The notes below the pieces were generated by a model that worked only from the letters and a program-made list of their open reading frames with translations, searched no databases and was not told the DNA's origin. A program made the translations under genes and the position numbers. Below, piece after piece: positions 50,121-58,922 of a stretch of 64,000 nt of DNA. The stretch is from the NCBI GenBank assembly GCA_016712675.1, contig JADJQR010000001.1:1798001-1862000 (forward strand). The letters run 5' to 3'. Each line of letters begins with the position of its first letter. Positions within the stretch are counted from its first letter, which is position 1. The DNA is from a bacterium (lineage in GTDB: Bacteria > Krumholzibacteriota > Krumholzibacteriia > LZORAL124-64-63).

Positions 50121-51641
50121 TCAGCGGACGAGCACCAGCTTGCGCAGGCTCGTACCGTCCATCGTCGTCAGGCGCGCGAGGTACACGCCGCCCGGCAGGT
50201 CCTCTGCAGAGGCCGCGCGCCCATCCCAGGCGACGGCGTGTTCACCCGCGTCCAGCGGTCCGTCCACCAAGGTCCGCACGCGCCGTCCCGCCAGGTCGTG
50301 CACGGTCAGGCTCACGTCACCGCTGCTCGGTACGTGAAAGGGGATCAGGGTCGAGGGGTTGAACGGGTTGGGCAGGTTCTGGCCCAGCCACGGCCGGGAC
50401 GGCAGGGGAGGCCCCTCGCCGCTGGTGGCCGCCACGATGCGGTAGGCCTTGCCGTTGCCGTAGTCGAGGATGTAGAGCTCGCCGTCGGCGTCCTGGCCGA
50501 ACGCGGAGATCGACGCGTAGCCGCCCGCCGGGGAGAGCATCGCCGTCAACTCGGTGACCGACGCCGGCCCGCCGCCGGCCGTCCAGCGCAGTCCCCAGAC
50601 CTGGCCGCTGCAGTAGTCCGCGAACAGGTAGGTCCCCTGCAGGCCGGCGATGGCGCTGCCGCGGTAGACGTAGCCGCCGGAGATCGAGCAGCGGAACGGC
50701 GTGCCGCCGTGCGTGTACTGGTGCACGGGCAGGGTCAGCGATCCGTCGTTGCAGCCGCTGGCCGGATTGAAGCACGCATTGCCCTCCATCAGCCGCCAGC
50801 CGTAGTTCTGGCCGCCGGCGCCGGCCGCGGCGATGTCGATCTCTTCCCGCACGCCCTGGCCCACGTCGGCGATGTAGAGATCGCCGGTCAGGCGATCGAA
50901 CGAGAAGCACCACGGATTGCGCAGGCCCAGGGCCCAGATCTCGTCGCGCGGCGCGGTGCCCACGAACGGATTCCCGGGCGCCGGCAGCGCGACCGGGCCC
51001 GACACGTCCAGGCGCAACAGCTTCCCGAGCAGCGATTGCCCGTCCTGCGCGCGGTTCTCCGGGTCGCCGCCGCTGCCGCCGTCCCCGAGCCCGAAGTAGA
51101 GCCAGCCGTCGGGGCCGAACTCCAGATGGCCGCCGTTGTGGTTGCCGTACGGCTGGTCGACCGTCAGGAGCGTGTCGGCGCTGGCCGCATTGGCGCGGTC
51201 GGGATCGCCGCTCACGGAATAGCGCACCAGCCGCGTGTCGCCGGCCAGGTCCGTGAAGTCGACGAAGAACCGGCCGCTGGTCGCGTAGTCCGGCGCGAAG
51301 GCCAGGCCGAGCAGGCCGCGCTCGCCACCCTGGCTGATGTTGCCGGTCAGGTCGAGGAACAGCCCGCGGTCGCCGCCGTCGCGGTCGAACACGCGGATGC
51401 GCCCGGGCTGCTCGACCACGAAGAGGCGGTCGTCGCCCGGCGGGGCCACCAGGCGCACGGGCTGGTCCAGTCCGGAGAGAACCAGGCTAGGCGCGTACTG
51501 CGCCGCGGACGGCGTCGCTCCGGCCAGGAGCAGGGCGCACAGGGCAGGGACGGCGATCGCCACAGCCCACCCGGGGCAGGCCCCATGCGGGTAGGCAGCA
51601 ATCGCCGCGCTTCGATCACGGGGTAGTACGGGAAAGTGCAT
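50121..51641 (-). CDS. Secreted glucose/sorbosone dehydrogenase-like (PQQ-type) protein with FlgD-like C-terminus
   Basis: The family consists of six-bladed propellers oxidising aldoses with PQQ. The 506-residue product has a signal peptide (AVAIAVPALCALLLAGATPSAAQ), the typical opening LDQPVRLVAPPGDDRLFVVEQPGRIRV, ERGLLGLAFAPDY, the active-site HNGGHLEFGPDGWLYFGLGDGG, GLRNPWCFSFD, and DVGQGVREEID. A FlgD-like Ig module starting NLPNPFNPSTLIPF closes the chain. The 208-base gap to the FG-GAP gene upstream holds nothing convincing. The actual substrate and cofactor need testing; many homologues are uncharacterised. Confidence 0.9.
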   Translation of the reverse strand: MHFPVLPRDRSAAIAAYPHGACPGWAVAIAVPALCALLLAGATPSAAQYAPSLVLSGLDQPVRLVAPPGDDRLFVVEQPGRIRVFDRDGGDRGLFLDLTGNISQGGERGLLGLAFAPDYATSGRFFVDFTDLAGDTRLVRYSVSGDPDRANAASADTLLTVDQPYGNHNGGHLEFGPDGWLYFGLGDGGSGGDPENRAQDGQSLLGKLLRLDVSGPVALPAPGNPFVGTAPRDEIWALGLRNPWCFSFDRLTGDLYIADVGQGVREEIDIAAAGAGGQNYGWRLMEGNACFNPASGCNDGSLTLPVHQYTHGGTPFRCSISGGYVYRGSAIAGLQGTYLFADYCSGQVWGLRWTAGGGPASVTELTAMLSPAGGYASISAFGQDADGELYILDYGNGKAYRIVAATSGEGPPLPSRPWLGQNLPNPFNPSTLIPFHVPSSGDVSLTVHDLAGRRVRTLVDGPLDAGEHAVAWDGRAASAEDLPGGVYLARLTTMDGTSLRKLVLVR

Positions 51642-51749
51642 GGCCGACCTCGCCGGTTCCGGGTTCCGGTGCCAGGGGTCGGTCCAAGCTAGCGACGGCG
51701 GGCCACCGTGGCCACGCCGTCGCCTGTCAACACGCCTGAGAAAGCCTGT

Positions 51750-53198
51750 TCAACCGCGGGTGGCCGCCCGCGCGTCGCGCGCCCTGGTGATGCGCCCAAA
51801 GACGACCAGTGCCACGGCCGAGGCCAGCGCGATCGCCACGAACACGAACCAGATGTAGTGCGCGTGCGCATACTCGGCCGGCAGCGGCGCGCGGCCGGCG
51901 ATAGCCTCGAGGTGCTGCGCCTGGACGTCGGCCGACATCTTCGACGGGTCGGGGCACCACTTGTCGAGCATCACGCCGCTCATGGCGAAGCCGACGATGT
52001 ACGACAGGAACGAGTGCAGGTGGCTGAAGCCGAGGTACAGGCCCTCCTGGCCCTTGGGCGCCTGCAACGAGAAATACTCCAGGAAGCGCGGGGAGATGAA
52101 GCTCTCGGCCAGGCCCTGGAAGGCGATGCCGACCACCATCATGAAGGCCACCGGATGCATGCCGTAGATGTGGTTGGCGCCGATCACGTTGCCGGCAGCC
52201 ATCGCGAAGGCCGAGATCGGCATGATGAGCATGCCCACGGTCATCGAGGTCAGCGCGCTGTAGCGCCGCATCAACTGCGTGACCAAGCCCACCGTCAGCA
52301 CGACCGCCGCCGGGTTGACGTTCGCGTACCAGGCGAAGGCTGCGCCTTCGCCGGCCATGCGCAGCACGTACTTCGGCATCGTGGCATAGAGCTGTCCCTG
52401 CACCAGCCAGAAGCCGGTGATGATCAGGATGAGCACCAGCAGCCGCACCCGCGTGCACACCGCCACCAGCGAGCTCCAGATCTCGGCCATGCTCTTGCCG
52501 GCCCCGGGCGCGCGGGCCCCCTTGTAGAAGGCGAAAACGGCTAGGAACGCCAGCAGTGTCGCGCCGGCCGAGAAGAGGTTGAGCGTCACGAGGCCTTCGT
52601 CACCCATGCTGTCGCGCAGGGGCTTGACGATGGTCTTGCCGCTGAACGAGCCGATGTTCACCATCGCGTAGAAGATCGAGTAGCCGCGCGCGCGGTTGAC
52701 CGCGTTCGTCTCGGTGGCCACGGTGCCGGTGATCACCGACTTGATGAACGAGCCGCCCACCATGATCACGAGCATCACCGGGATGAACAGCCACTTGTAG
52801 TTCGTATTCTCCAGACCGGTAAACGTCACCTTCTGTCCGTAGGTGACCAGGCCCGCGTTCTGCAGCATCGTCGGCAGCACCCACATCAGGCCGTAGCCGA
52901 TGGTCAGCAGCCCGAAGGCCAGCAGCAGCGCCGAGCGGAAGCCGATCCGGTCGGCCAGCGCGCCGCTGAACGGCGGCAGCAGGTAGAGCCCGGCCGAGAA
53001 CACCCCGGAGATGACCCCGGCCTCGATGTCGTTGAAGCCGAGGATGCGCGACAGGTAGAGCGTGATCGCGATGAAGACACCATACCAGGCGCCGCGCTCG
53101 AGCAGCTCGACGACGTTGGCGATCCAGAAGGGGCGGGAAAAGCGCCAGGTGGAGCCCGTGGGCGTACCCGGACCGGCGGTGGCGGGTTTGGCCGTCAT
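51750..53198 (-). CDS. POT-family (PTR2) proton-coupled peptide transporter-like MFS protein
   Basis: POT proteins import di- and tripeptides with protons. ATG at 53198 with AGAGGAA upstream gives 482 residues and about 12 membrane helices. The N-terminal ExxER motif occurs as ELLERGAWYG in helix 1, matching the proton-coupling motif, and GALADRIGFRSALL resembles the GGxxAD signature. A large insertion between helices near residues 110-135 and the YSIFYAMVNIGSFSGKTI segment are also seen. Peptide uptake fits the many peptidases nearby, but the substrate is not proven. Confidence 0.85.
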   Translation of the reverse strand: MTAKPATAGPGTPTGSTWRFSRPFWIANVVELLERGAWYGVFIAITLYLSRILGFNDIEAGVISGVFSAGLYLLPPFSGALADRIGFRSALLLAFGLLTIGYGLMWVLPTMLQNAGLVTYGQKVTFTGLENTNYKWLFIPVMLVIMVGGSFIKSVITGTVATETNAVNRARGYSIFYAMVNIGSFSGKTIVKPLRDSMGDEGLVTLNLFSAGATLLAFLAVFAFYKGARAPGAGKSMAEIWSSLVAVCTRVRLLVLILIITGFWLVQGQLYATMPKYVLRMAGEGAAFAWYANVNPAAVVLTVGLVTQLMRRYSALTSMTVGMLIMPISAFAMAAGNVIGANHIYGMHPVAFMMVVGIAFQGLAESFISPRFLEYFSLQAPKGQEGLYLGFSHLHSFLSYIVGFAMSGVMLDKWCPDPSKMSADVQAQHLEAIAGRAPLPAEYAHAHYIWFVFVAIALASAVALVVFGRITRARDARAATRG

Positions 53199-53301
53199 CT
53201 GCGGTTCCTCTCGGGGACGGGGTGAAGCCACCACGTTAACCGGCGGTTGCGCGGTTTCCAAGGAGCGGATGCCGCGGTACGGCGCCGGGCGCCGCGCCGT
53301 C

Positions 53302-53718
53302 TCAGCGGCCCCAGACCTCCCAGGCCCAGTTCCCGGCCACCAGCACCAGCGCGGTCCAGCGAAAGGCCACCATCCCGCGACGCTCCAGTGCCAGCGAACG
53401 GCGCCACCGCGGCACGAAGGTCGCCGCCACGGCGTACAGGCACCAGAGCGCGCCTGCCAGGAGGATCGTCGCCACCAGAGGATTGGCCGCCAGGGCGGCC
53501 AGGGGGCGGCCCCAGGCCAGGTCGATGGCCGCCTGCGTGCCGCCGCAGGTGGGGCAGGGAAGGCCGACACCGTCGCGCAGGGCACAGCGGGCACTGCGCC
53601 GCAGCAGGTCCGCGTCCACGCGGGCCAGGACGGCGAACATCGCCGCCAACGTCAGCACAGGGAACGCCAGCAGGCGCGGGAATGGCGAGCGCTCGGGCTC
53701 CAGGCGCCAGGCGGTCAC
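53302..53718 (-). CDS. DUF2752 membrane protein
   Basis: From the GTG at 53718, overlapping the stop of the YIP1-like gene (GTGA), the product has 138 residues and three hydrophobic segments. The hallmark GLPCPTCGGTQAAIDLAWGRPLAALAANPL matches the DUF2752 pattern with its CPxCG motif. Function is unknown; the gene is often next to YIP1 or small membrane genes. The ORF opens upstream, but the coupled start fits better. Confidence 0.85.
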   Translation of the reverse strand: MTAWRLEPERSPFPRLLAFPVLTLAAMFAVLARVDADLLRRSARCALRDGVGLPCPTCGGTQAAIDLAWGRPLAALAANPLVATILLAGALWCLYAVAATFVPRWRRSLALERRGMVAFRWTALVLVAGNWAWEVWGR

Positions 53719-54422
53719 GAGGCGGCCGCGCCCAGGATCAGCAGAAGTACCGCCGCTGCGATGGAGGAGAAGCACAGCACCGCCGGGGCCAGCACCGCCA
53801 CCATCGCGCGCCAGGGGTCAGTGCCGTGGATGCGATAGAGCCCGATGATGTCGATCGCCAGCTCCCACAGCACGGCCACGAGGCTGCCGCAGAACGGGAC
53901 CAGGGCCACCACGCCTGCGGCCTTGCCGTAGGCCGCGACGCGAAACGTCGCCTCGAAGCCCAGCTTGTTGCCGCCCAGCAGCATCAACAGCAGGTGCATG
54001 AGGCCGGCGCGGACCGCGACGTCCAGTGTCGTGGTGAACGGACTGGCCACAAAGCCGAGGAACGAGGGCACCGGGCCGAACAGGCCGTGCAGGACGTCAC
54101 CTGAGACCAGCGTCCGCAGCGAGCTGCCGGTGAGCGACCAGATCCAGCCCAGCAGCGCTGCCAGAACCCCGAGGACGATCGCGTAGAACAGCGGCTGCAG
54201 GTAGCCCAGCCGCGAAGGCATGCGCCCGAAAAACGAACCAGGTGCCGTCAGGACGTCGCGCGTGGTCAGGTACAGCGCGTTGAGGAAACCGAACCGCTGC
54301 CTGTCCTCCCAGGGGCACACCTGCAAGCCCTCGGGGCCGCGGCCGGTCCCGCGACCCATCGCCGGGTCTCCGAAGGCTCCGCCGGATCCGCCGTAACCAT
54401 GGTCATGGTCGCCGGGATCCAT
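53715..54422 (-). CDS. YIP1-family membrane protein
   Basis: A 235-residue membrane protein with about five helices in its C-terminal two thirds. The segment RFGFLNALYLTTRDVLTAPGSFFGRMP and the Pro/Gly-rich loops fit the bacterial YIP1 family, whose role is unclear. The N-terminus is Gly/Asp-rich and hydrophilic, with one CPWE motif. AAGGGAAG precedes the ATG. It is translationally coupled to the DUF2752 gene, so the two likely act together. Confidence 0.8.
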   Translation of the reverse strand: MDPGDHDHGYGGSGGAFGDPAMGRGTGRGPEGLQVCPWEDRQRFGFLNALYLTTRDVLTAPGSFFGRMPSRLGYLQPLFYAIVLGVLAALLGWIWSLTGSSLRTLVSGDVLHGLFGPVPSFLGFVASPFTTTLDVAVRAGLMHLLLMLLGGNKLGFEATFRVAAYGKAAGVVALVPFCGSLVAVLWELAIDIIGLYRIHGTDPWRAMVAVLAPAVLCFSSIAAAVLLLILGAAAS

Positions 54423-54540
54423 GTCACTTCCCTTCGCATGGCCGGGGTCGTTCCGCCGTTCATCCCATTCACTGTCGTACTACGCGCACGTCGGGACTTT
54501 CGTTGCACCCGGCCGGTGCCCGTCGTGCGGCGACATGCCA

Positions 54541-55815
54541 CTATCTCGTCAGCACGCCCGTCTCGCCCTCGGCGCGCGCGACGACGACCGCCACGCAGGT
54601 GTCGCCGAACACGTTGATGGCGGTACGGCACATGTCCAGCACCGGGTCGATCGCCAGGATCAGGGCGATGCCCTCCAGGGGCAGCCCCGCCGCATCCAGC
54701 ACGATCGACATCATCACCAGCCCGGCGGCAGGAATGCCGGCCGCGCCGATGCTCGCCAGCAGCGCCGTCAGCACGACGGCGAACTGGGTCGCGAAGCCCA
54801 GCTCGATACCGTACGCCTGGGCGATGAACATCGCCGCCACGCATTCGTAGAGCGCGGTGCCGTTCATGTTGACCGTCGCGCCCAGCGGCAGCACGAAGCT
54901 GGTGACCCGATTGCTGACCCCGGCGCGCTTCTCGACGCACTCCATGCTGAGCGGCAGCGCGGCCGAACTGCTGCGGGTGGAGAAGGCCGTCAGGAGCGCC
55001 GGAGCCACGGCGCGAACATGTCGCCAGGCCGGCAGGCGGCCCAGCACCGTGACCATGAGCGGCAGGGTCAGCGCGCCGTGGATCGCCAGTGCGCCCAGCA
55101 CGACCAGCCCGTACCGTGCCAGGGGGCCGAAGGCCTCGAAGCCCGACGAGGCGGTCAGGCGCGCCACCAGCGCGAAGATGCCCAGCGGCGCCGTGGCCAT
55201 GACCCAGCCGGTGACCTTGAGCATCGCGCCGTTCAGGCCGTCCCAGAACTCGATCTGGCGCTCGCGCAGGTTCGCCGGCAGCGTCGTGATGCCCAGCCCC
55301 AGGATGATGCAGAAGAAGATCAGCGCCAGCATGTCGCCGGCCGAGGCGGCCGCCAGCACGTTCTCCGGCACCATGCGCTGCACGATGCCCACGATGTCCG
55401 CGGCGCCGCGCCCCTCGAGCTTCGCCGCCAGATCGGCCGGCGGCGCGGACAGCCCCAGGCGTCCGGCCACCGGACCCTGCGCATCCACGCCGGGCCGCAC
55501 CAGGTTCACCAGCAGAAGCCCGGTCAGGATCGCCATCAGGCTCGTGGCGACGTAGAGGCCGAAGGTGCGGGCAAAGAGGCGCCCCAGCCCCCGGCCCGAG
55601 CCGACCCCTGCCACGCCGGTGATGATCGAGGCGGCCACCAGCGGCACGATCACCATCCGCAGCCCGCGCAGGAACAGTTGCCCCACGAAGTCGAAGGCGT
55701 CGGCCGGCTGCAGCCCGGCCGCCGGCGACGGGTCCAGCGGCCAGAGCAGGCCGGCGCCCACGCCCAGGAGCAGCGCGATGAGGATCTGCCAGTGGAGGTC
55801 GAGCCGCAGGCGCAT
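54541..55815 (-). CDS. Dicarboxylate/glutamate:cation symporter (DAACS family)
   Basis: This family imports glutamate, aspartate or C4-dicarboxylates with H+ or Na+. The 424-residue protein has the expected eight helices and re-entrant loops. The hairpin-1 serine-rich motif TRSSSAALPLS, the helix-7 NMNGTAL motif, and the helix-8 region DMCRTAINVFGDTC, whose Arg-Thr-x-x-Asn binds substrate carboxylates, are all visible. GGGAG precedes the ATG, and a good promoter lies upstream (55849-55877). It is divergent from the leucyl aminopeptidase. Confidence 0.94.
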   Translation of the reverse strand: MRLRLDLHWQILIALLLGVGAGLLWPLDPSPAAGLQPADAFDFVGQLFLRGLRMVIVPLVAASIITGVAGVGSGRGLGRLFARTFGLYVATSLMAILTGLLLVNLVRPGVDAQGPVAGRLGLSAPPADLAAKLEGRGAADIVGIVQRMVPENVLAAASAGDMLALIFFCIILGLGITTLPANLRERQIEFWDGLNGAMLKVTGWVMATAPLGIFALVARLTASSGFEAFGPLARYGLVVLGALAIHGALTLPLMVTVLGRLPAWRHVRAVAPALLTAFSTRSSSAALPLSMECVEKRAGVSNRVTSFVLPLGATVNMNGTALYECVAAMFIAQAYGIELGFATQFAVVLTALLASIGAAGIPAAGLVMMSIVLDAAGLPLEGIALILAIDPVLDMCRTAINVFGDTCVAVVVARAEGETGVLTR

Positions 55816-55848
55816 GGTGCTCCCGTTCGCCGGTGATGGGTTCCGGCG

Positions 55849-55877
55849 AGTCTACCCTCCCGGGCGGGGCCGCTCAA
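55849..55877 (-). promoter_or_regulatory. Promoter of the symporter gene (minus strand)
   Basis: On the minus strand TTGAGC (55877-55872) and TAGACT (55854-55849) are separated by 17 bases, 34 bases upstream of the symporter ATG. It is divergent from the promoter at 55905. Confidence 0.55.
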
Positions 55878-55904
55878 GGTCAAAACCCCCTGTGGGACGT
55901 GAGG

Positions 55905-55933
55905 TTGGCAGCCCGCTCGACCCATGCTACGAT
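55905..55933 (+). promoter_or_regulatory. Promoter of the leucyl aminopeptidase gene
   Basis: TTGGCA (55905-55910), 17 bases, then TACGAT (55928-55933) with an extended -10 TGC immediately before. The layout is the same as the rplM promoter. It gives a leader of about 80 bases before the ATG at 56021. Confidence 0.65.
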
Positions 55934-56020
55934 GCGCCGGCGCCCGGCCCGCGCGAAGCGGGCGGCGCGGTCACCCGTGCCTCGTCAACCGCGGTCCATC
56001 GCCACCCCCGAGGAGCCCCG

Positions 56021-57553
56021 ATGCGCCTGGTCGTCGCCGATCCCACTGCGCCCGTTCCGGCCACCGACCTGCTGGTCATGCCCGTGTTCCAGGTGGATGA
56101 CGCTCCGGATGCCGACCACCTGGCCGCGGCCGTCGCGCGGCTCGGGCCGGTCCGCCGGGGTCGCGGCGCCTCGCCGTCGTGGGACCTGGCCGGCTCCGGC
56201 TTCACGGCCAAGGCCGAGGCGCTGCTGCCGGTGCCCCGCCCGGGCGGGGGCTGGGTGCTGCTGGTGGGACTCGGGCCGGCGGCCAAGGCGGGGCTGGAGA
56301 CCGTGCGGCGGGCGGCCGGCCGCGCAGCGGCCAAGGCCTCCGAGATGAAGGCGCCGCGGGTGGCAGTCGTGCTGCCGCCGGCCGGGTCGGTGGCCTTCGA
56401 CGACCGCTCGCTGGCGCGCTGCTGGGCCGAGGGCTCGCTGCTGGCGCTCTCGCCGGTGGGGGCGCTCAAGTCGGGCCCGGCGAAGGACCGGAGCCGTGCG
56501 CCGGCCCGCTTGGTGCTCCTGGCGGCGACCCGGCGGCAGCGCGCCCTGCGCGAGGGCCTGGCCGAAGGCGAGGCCTTCGCCGCTGGCTGCCTGCTGGCGC
56601 GGGAACTGGTCAACCTGCCGCCGAACCTGCTGACGCCCGCGGCGCTGGCCGCCCGCGCCCGCGCCGCCGCGCGCCGCGAGGGCCTGACCTGCCGCGTGCA
56701 CGGCCCGGCACGTCTGCGCCAGTGGCGCATGGGCGGTCTGCTGGGCGTGGGGCAGGGCAGCGCCAATCCGCCGCAGCTGATCGAACTGCACTGGCGCCCG
56801 CGCGGGCGCGGCCGCGCCGCGCTGCCGAAGGTCGCGCTGGTGGGCAAAGGCATCACGTTCGACACCGGTGGCATCTCGCTGAAGCCGGCCGCCGGCATGG
56901 AGCTGATGAAGTCCGACATGGGGGGCGCCGCCGCCGTGCTGGGCGCCGCCGTGGTGGCGGCCAGGCTCCGCCTGCCGGTGGACCTGACGGTGATCATCCC
57001 GGCCGCCGAGAACATGCCCGACGGCAAGGCCGCGCGGCCGTCGGACATCATCACGATGGCCAACGGCAAGACGGTCGAGATCCTCAACACCGACGCCGAG
57101 GGTCGCCTGGTCCTGGCCGATGCGCTGTGGTACGCGGCGCGTGGCCGGCCCGACCACATCATCGACGCGGCGACGCTGACCGGGGCCTGCGTCGTGGCCC
57201 TGGGCAGCCATTTCGCCGGGCTGATGGGCAACAGCGCCGAGCTGATCGACGTCCTGCGCCAGGCCGGGGGCGAGACGTTCGAGCGCGCCTGGCACCTGCC
57301 GGTCGTCGACGAGCATCGCGACGAGATGCTCGGCACCTGGAGCGACCTGCGCAACATCGGCGACGGCCGCGATGCCGGCGCGTTGACGGCCGGGGCCTTC
57401 CTGTCGCACTTCGTCGACGAGGCCACGCCGTGGGCGCACCTCGACATCGCGGGGGTGGCCTGGGCCTCGCGCGCGTCGGCCACCTGCCCGCGGGGCGCCA
57501 CGGGCTTCGGGGCCCGGCTGATCGCGCGGGCCCTGCAGATCCTTGCCGACTGA
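56021..57553 (+). CDS. pepA: M17 leucyl aminopeptidase
   Basis: A hexameric, two-metal cytosolic aminopeptidase that removes N-terminal residues. AGGAG five bases before the ATG at 56021 fixes the start, giving 510 residues. The N-terminal macro-like domain (to about 175) is followed by the catalytic domain with VGKGITFDTGGISLKPAAGM (metal-binding Lys and Asp), MKSDMGGAAAVLG, and the family signature NTDAEGRLVLADAL. The frame runs open far upstream, but that is divergent promoter sequence. It is followed eleven bases later by a MATE gene. Confidence 0.95.
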   Translation: MRLVVADPTAPVPATDLLVMPVFQVDDAPDADHLAAAVARLGPVRRGRGASPSWDLAGSGFTAKAEALLPVPRPGGGWVLLVGLGPAAKAGLETVRRAAGRAAAKASEMKAPRVAVVLPPAGSVAFDDRSLARCWAEGSLLALSPVGALKSGPAKDRSRAPARLVLLAATRRQRALREGLAEGEAFAAGCLLARELVNLPPNLLTPAALAARARAAARREGLTCRVHGPARLRQWRMGGLLGVGQGSANPPQLIELHWRPRGRGRAALPKVALVGKGITFDTGGISLKPAAGMELMKSDMGGAAAVLGAAVVAARLRLPVDLTVIIPAAENMPDGKAARPSDIITMANGKTVEILNTDAEGRLVLADALWYAARGRPDHIIDAATLTGACVVALGSHFAGLMGNSAELIDVLRQAGGETFERAWHLPVVDEHRDEMLGTWSDLRNIGDGRDAGALTAGAFLSHFVDEATPWAHLDIAGVAWASRASATCPRGATGFGARLIARALQILAD

Positions 57554-57563
57554 CGTGTCGGTG

Positions 57564-58922
57564 ATGCGTGCCGCCGGACCAGGCGAGCGGTCGCCGCGTC
57601 ACCTGGCGAAGGCGATCACGGCACTGGCGGCACCCCTGGTGCTCGCCCAGCTGGCGCAGACGGTCATGGGCCTGGTCGACGCGCTGATGGTGGGCCGCCT
57701 GGGCGGCCCGCCGCTGGCGGCGCTCAGCCTGGCCACGCTGCTGTTCTCGGCGCTGGCCATGAGCCTCAAGGCCGTGGACGTGGCCTGCCAGACGTTCACG
57801 GCGCGCCGCGTGGGCCAGGGCCGGGACGACCAGGTCGGCACCGTGCTGGCCACGGCGCTGACCGTGGTCGTGATCCTGGGCGGGCTGGCGGCCCTGGCCG
57901 TCCAGCGCTGGCCCGGCCAGATCATGGAGATCGTCACCCGCGATCCGGAAGTCGATCGCCTCGGGGCCGGCTACCTCCACTGGCGGGCCGTGGGGCTGGT
58001 CCCACTGCTGGTGTTCTTCCAGTTGAAGGCGATGGGCGACGGCATCGGCTGGACGCGCGTCGGCATGCTCGCCGGGCTGGGCATGAACCTGCTGAACGTC
58101 GCACTGAACTGGCTGCTGATCTTCGGGCACGCCGGTCTGCCGGCGCTCGGCGTCGACGGGGCGGCGGTGGCCAGCTCCGTCAGCGGCGCCGTGGCGGCCC
58201 TTGCGCTGCTGGCGGTCTATCTCCGTCCCGGGCCGCGCCGGCGGTTCCGCCTGCTGGCGCGCGGGAACTTCCACCACGAGCTGGTGCGTCCCTTCCTGGC
58301 GATGGCCTGGCCGCCGGCGGTGCAGACGCTGGGGGTCGTGGTGGCCCTGACCACGTTCTACGTTATCCTGGGCAGGATCTCGACCGGCACCCTGGCCGTG
58401 GGCGCGGTGGTGCTGCGCCTGGCCTCGGTCAGCTACATGCCCGGCCTGGGCGTGGGGGCGGCCGTCCAGACGATGGTCGGCCAGGCGCTCGGCGCCGGCG
58501 ATGTCCGTCGCGCCCGGCGCGCGGCCTGGACCGGCATGGGACTGGCCATGGCGCTGATGGGCGCCTGCGGCCTGGTGTTCCTGCTCCTGCCGGCGCCCCT
58601 GCTGCGGCTCTTCGGCCTGGACGACGCCCTGGTGCGGCTGGGCGTGCCGGCGCTGCGCCTGGTCGGCGCCGCCCAGGGCATCAACGCCGTCGGCCTGGCC
58701 CTGTCGGGGGGGCTGCGCGGGGCGGGCCATACGCGCTCGGTGATGGCCGTCGACGTGGTGGCCGGACTTGGCCTGATGCCGCCCCTGGCCTGGCTGTTCG
58801 GGATCGCCATGGGCGGCGACCTGCTGGGCGCCACCTGGGCGCTGGCCGTCTGGTTCACGATCTACGCCGCGGGCATGCTCGTCCTTTTCCTGCGCCCGCA
58901 CTGGCACGAGGTGAGACCTTGA
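57564..58922 (+). CDS. MATE-family efflux transporter
   Basis: MATE proteins export cationic drugs or metabolites using Na+ or H+. From the ATG at 57564 the product has 452 residues and twelve helices. Typical segments are PLVLAQLAQTVMGLVDALMVGRLG in helix 1 and the matching repeat AWPPAVQTLGVVVALTTFYVILGRIST in helix 7, reflecting the two-lobed fold. GTG codons at 57555 and 57561 and a TTG at 57543 are possible earlier starts; none has a strong ribosome site. The stop overlaps xseA (TTGA). Confidence 0.92.
   Translation: MRAAGPGERSPRHLAKAITALAAPLVLAQLAQTVMGLVDALMVGRLGGPPLAALSLATLLFSALAMSLKAVDVACQTFTARRVGQGRDDQVGTVLATALTVVVILGGLAALAVQRWPGQIMEIVTRDPEVDRLGAGYLHWRAVGLVPLLVFFQLKAMGDGIGWTRVGMLAGLGMNLLNVALNWLLIFGHAGLPALGVDGAAVASSVSGAVAALALLAVYLRPGPRRRFRLLARGNFHHELVRPFLAMAWPPAVQTLGVVVALTTFYVILGRISTGTLAVGAVVLRLASVSYMPGLGVGAAVQTMVGQALGAGDVRRARRAAWTGMGLAMALMGACGLVFLLLPAPLLRLFGLDDALVRLGVPALRLVGAAQGINAVGLALSGGLRGAGHTRSVMAVDVVAGLGLMPPLAWLFGIAMGGDLLGATWALAVWFTIYAAGMLVLFLRPHWHEVRP

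Noticed and set aside
51725-51730. TTGACA on the minus strand upstream of the GSDH-like gene
   Set aside because: No -10 box at suitable spacing.
57543-57563. Earlier TTG/GTG starts for the MATE gene
   Set aside because: They lack a ribosome site and add residues before the conserved first helix; not excluded but less likely than the ATG.
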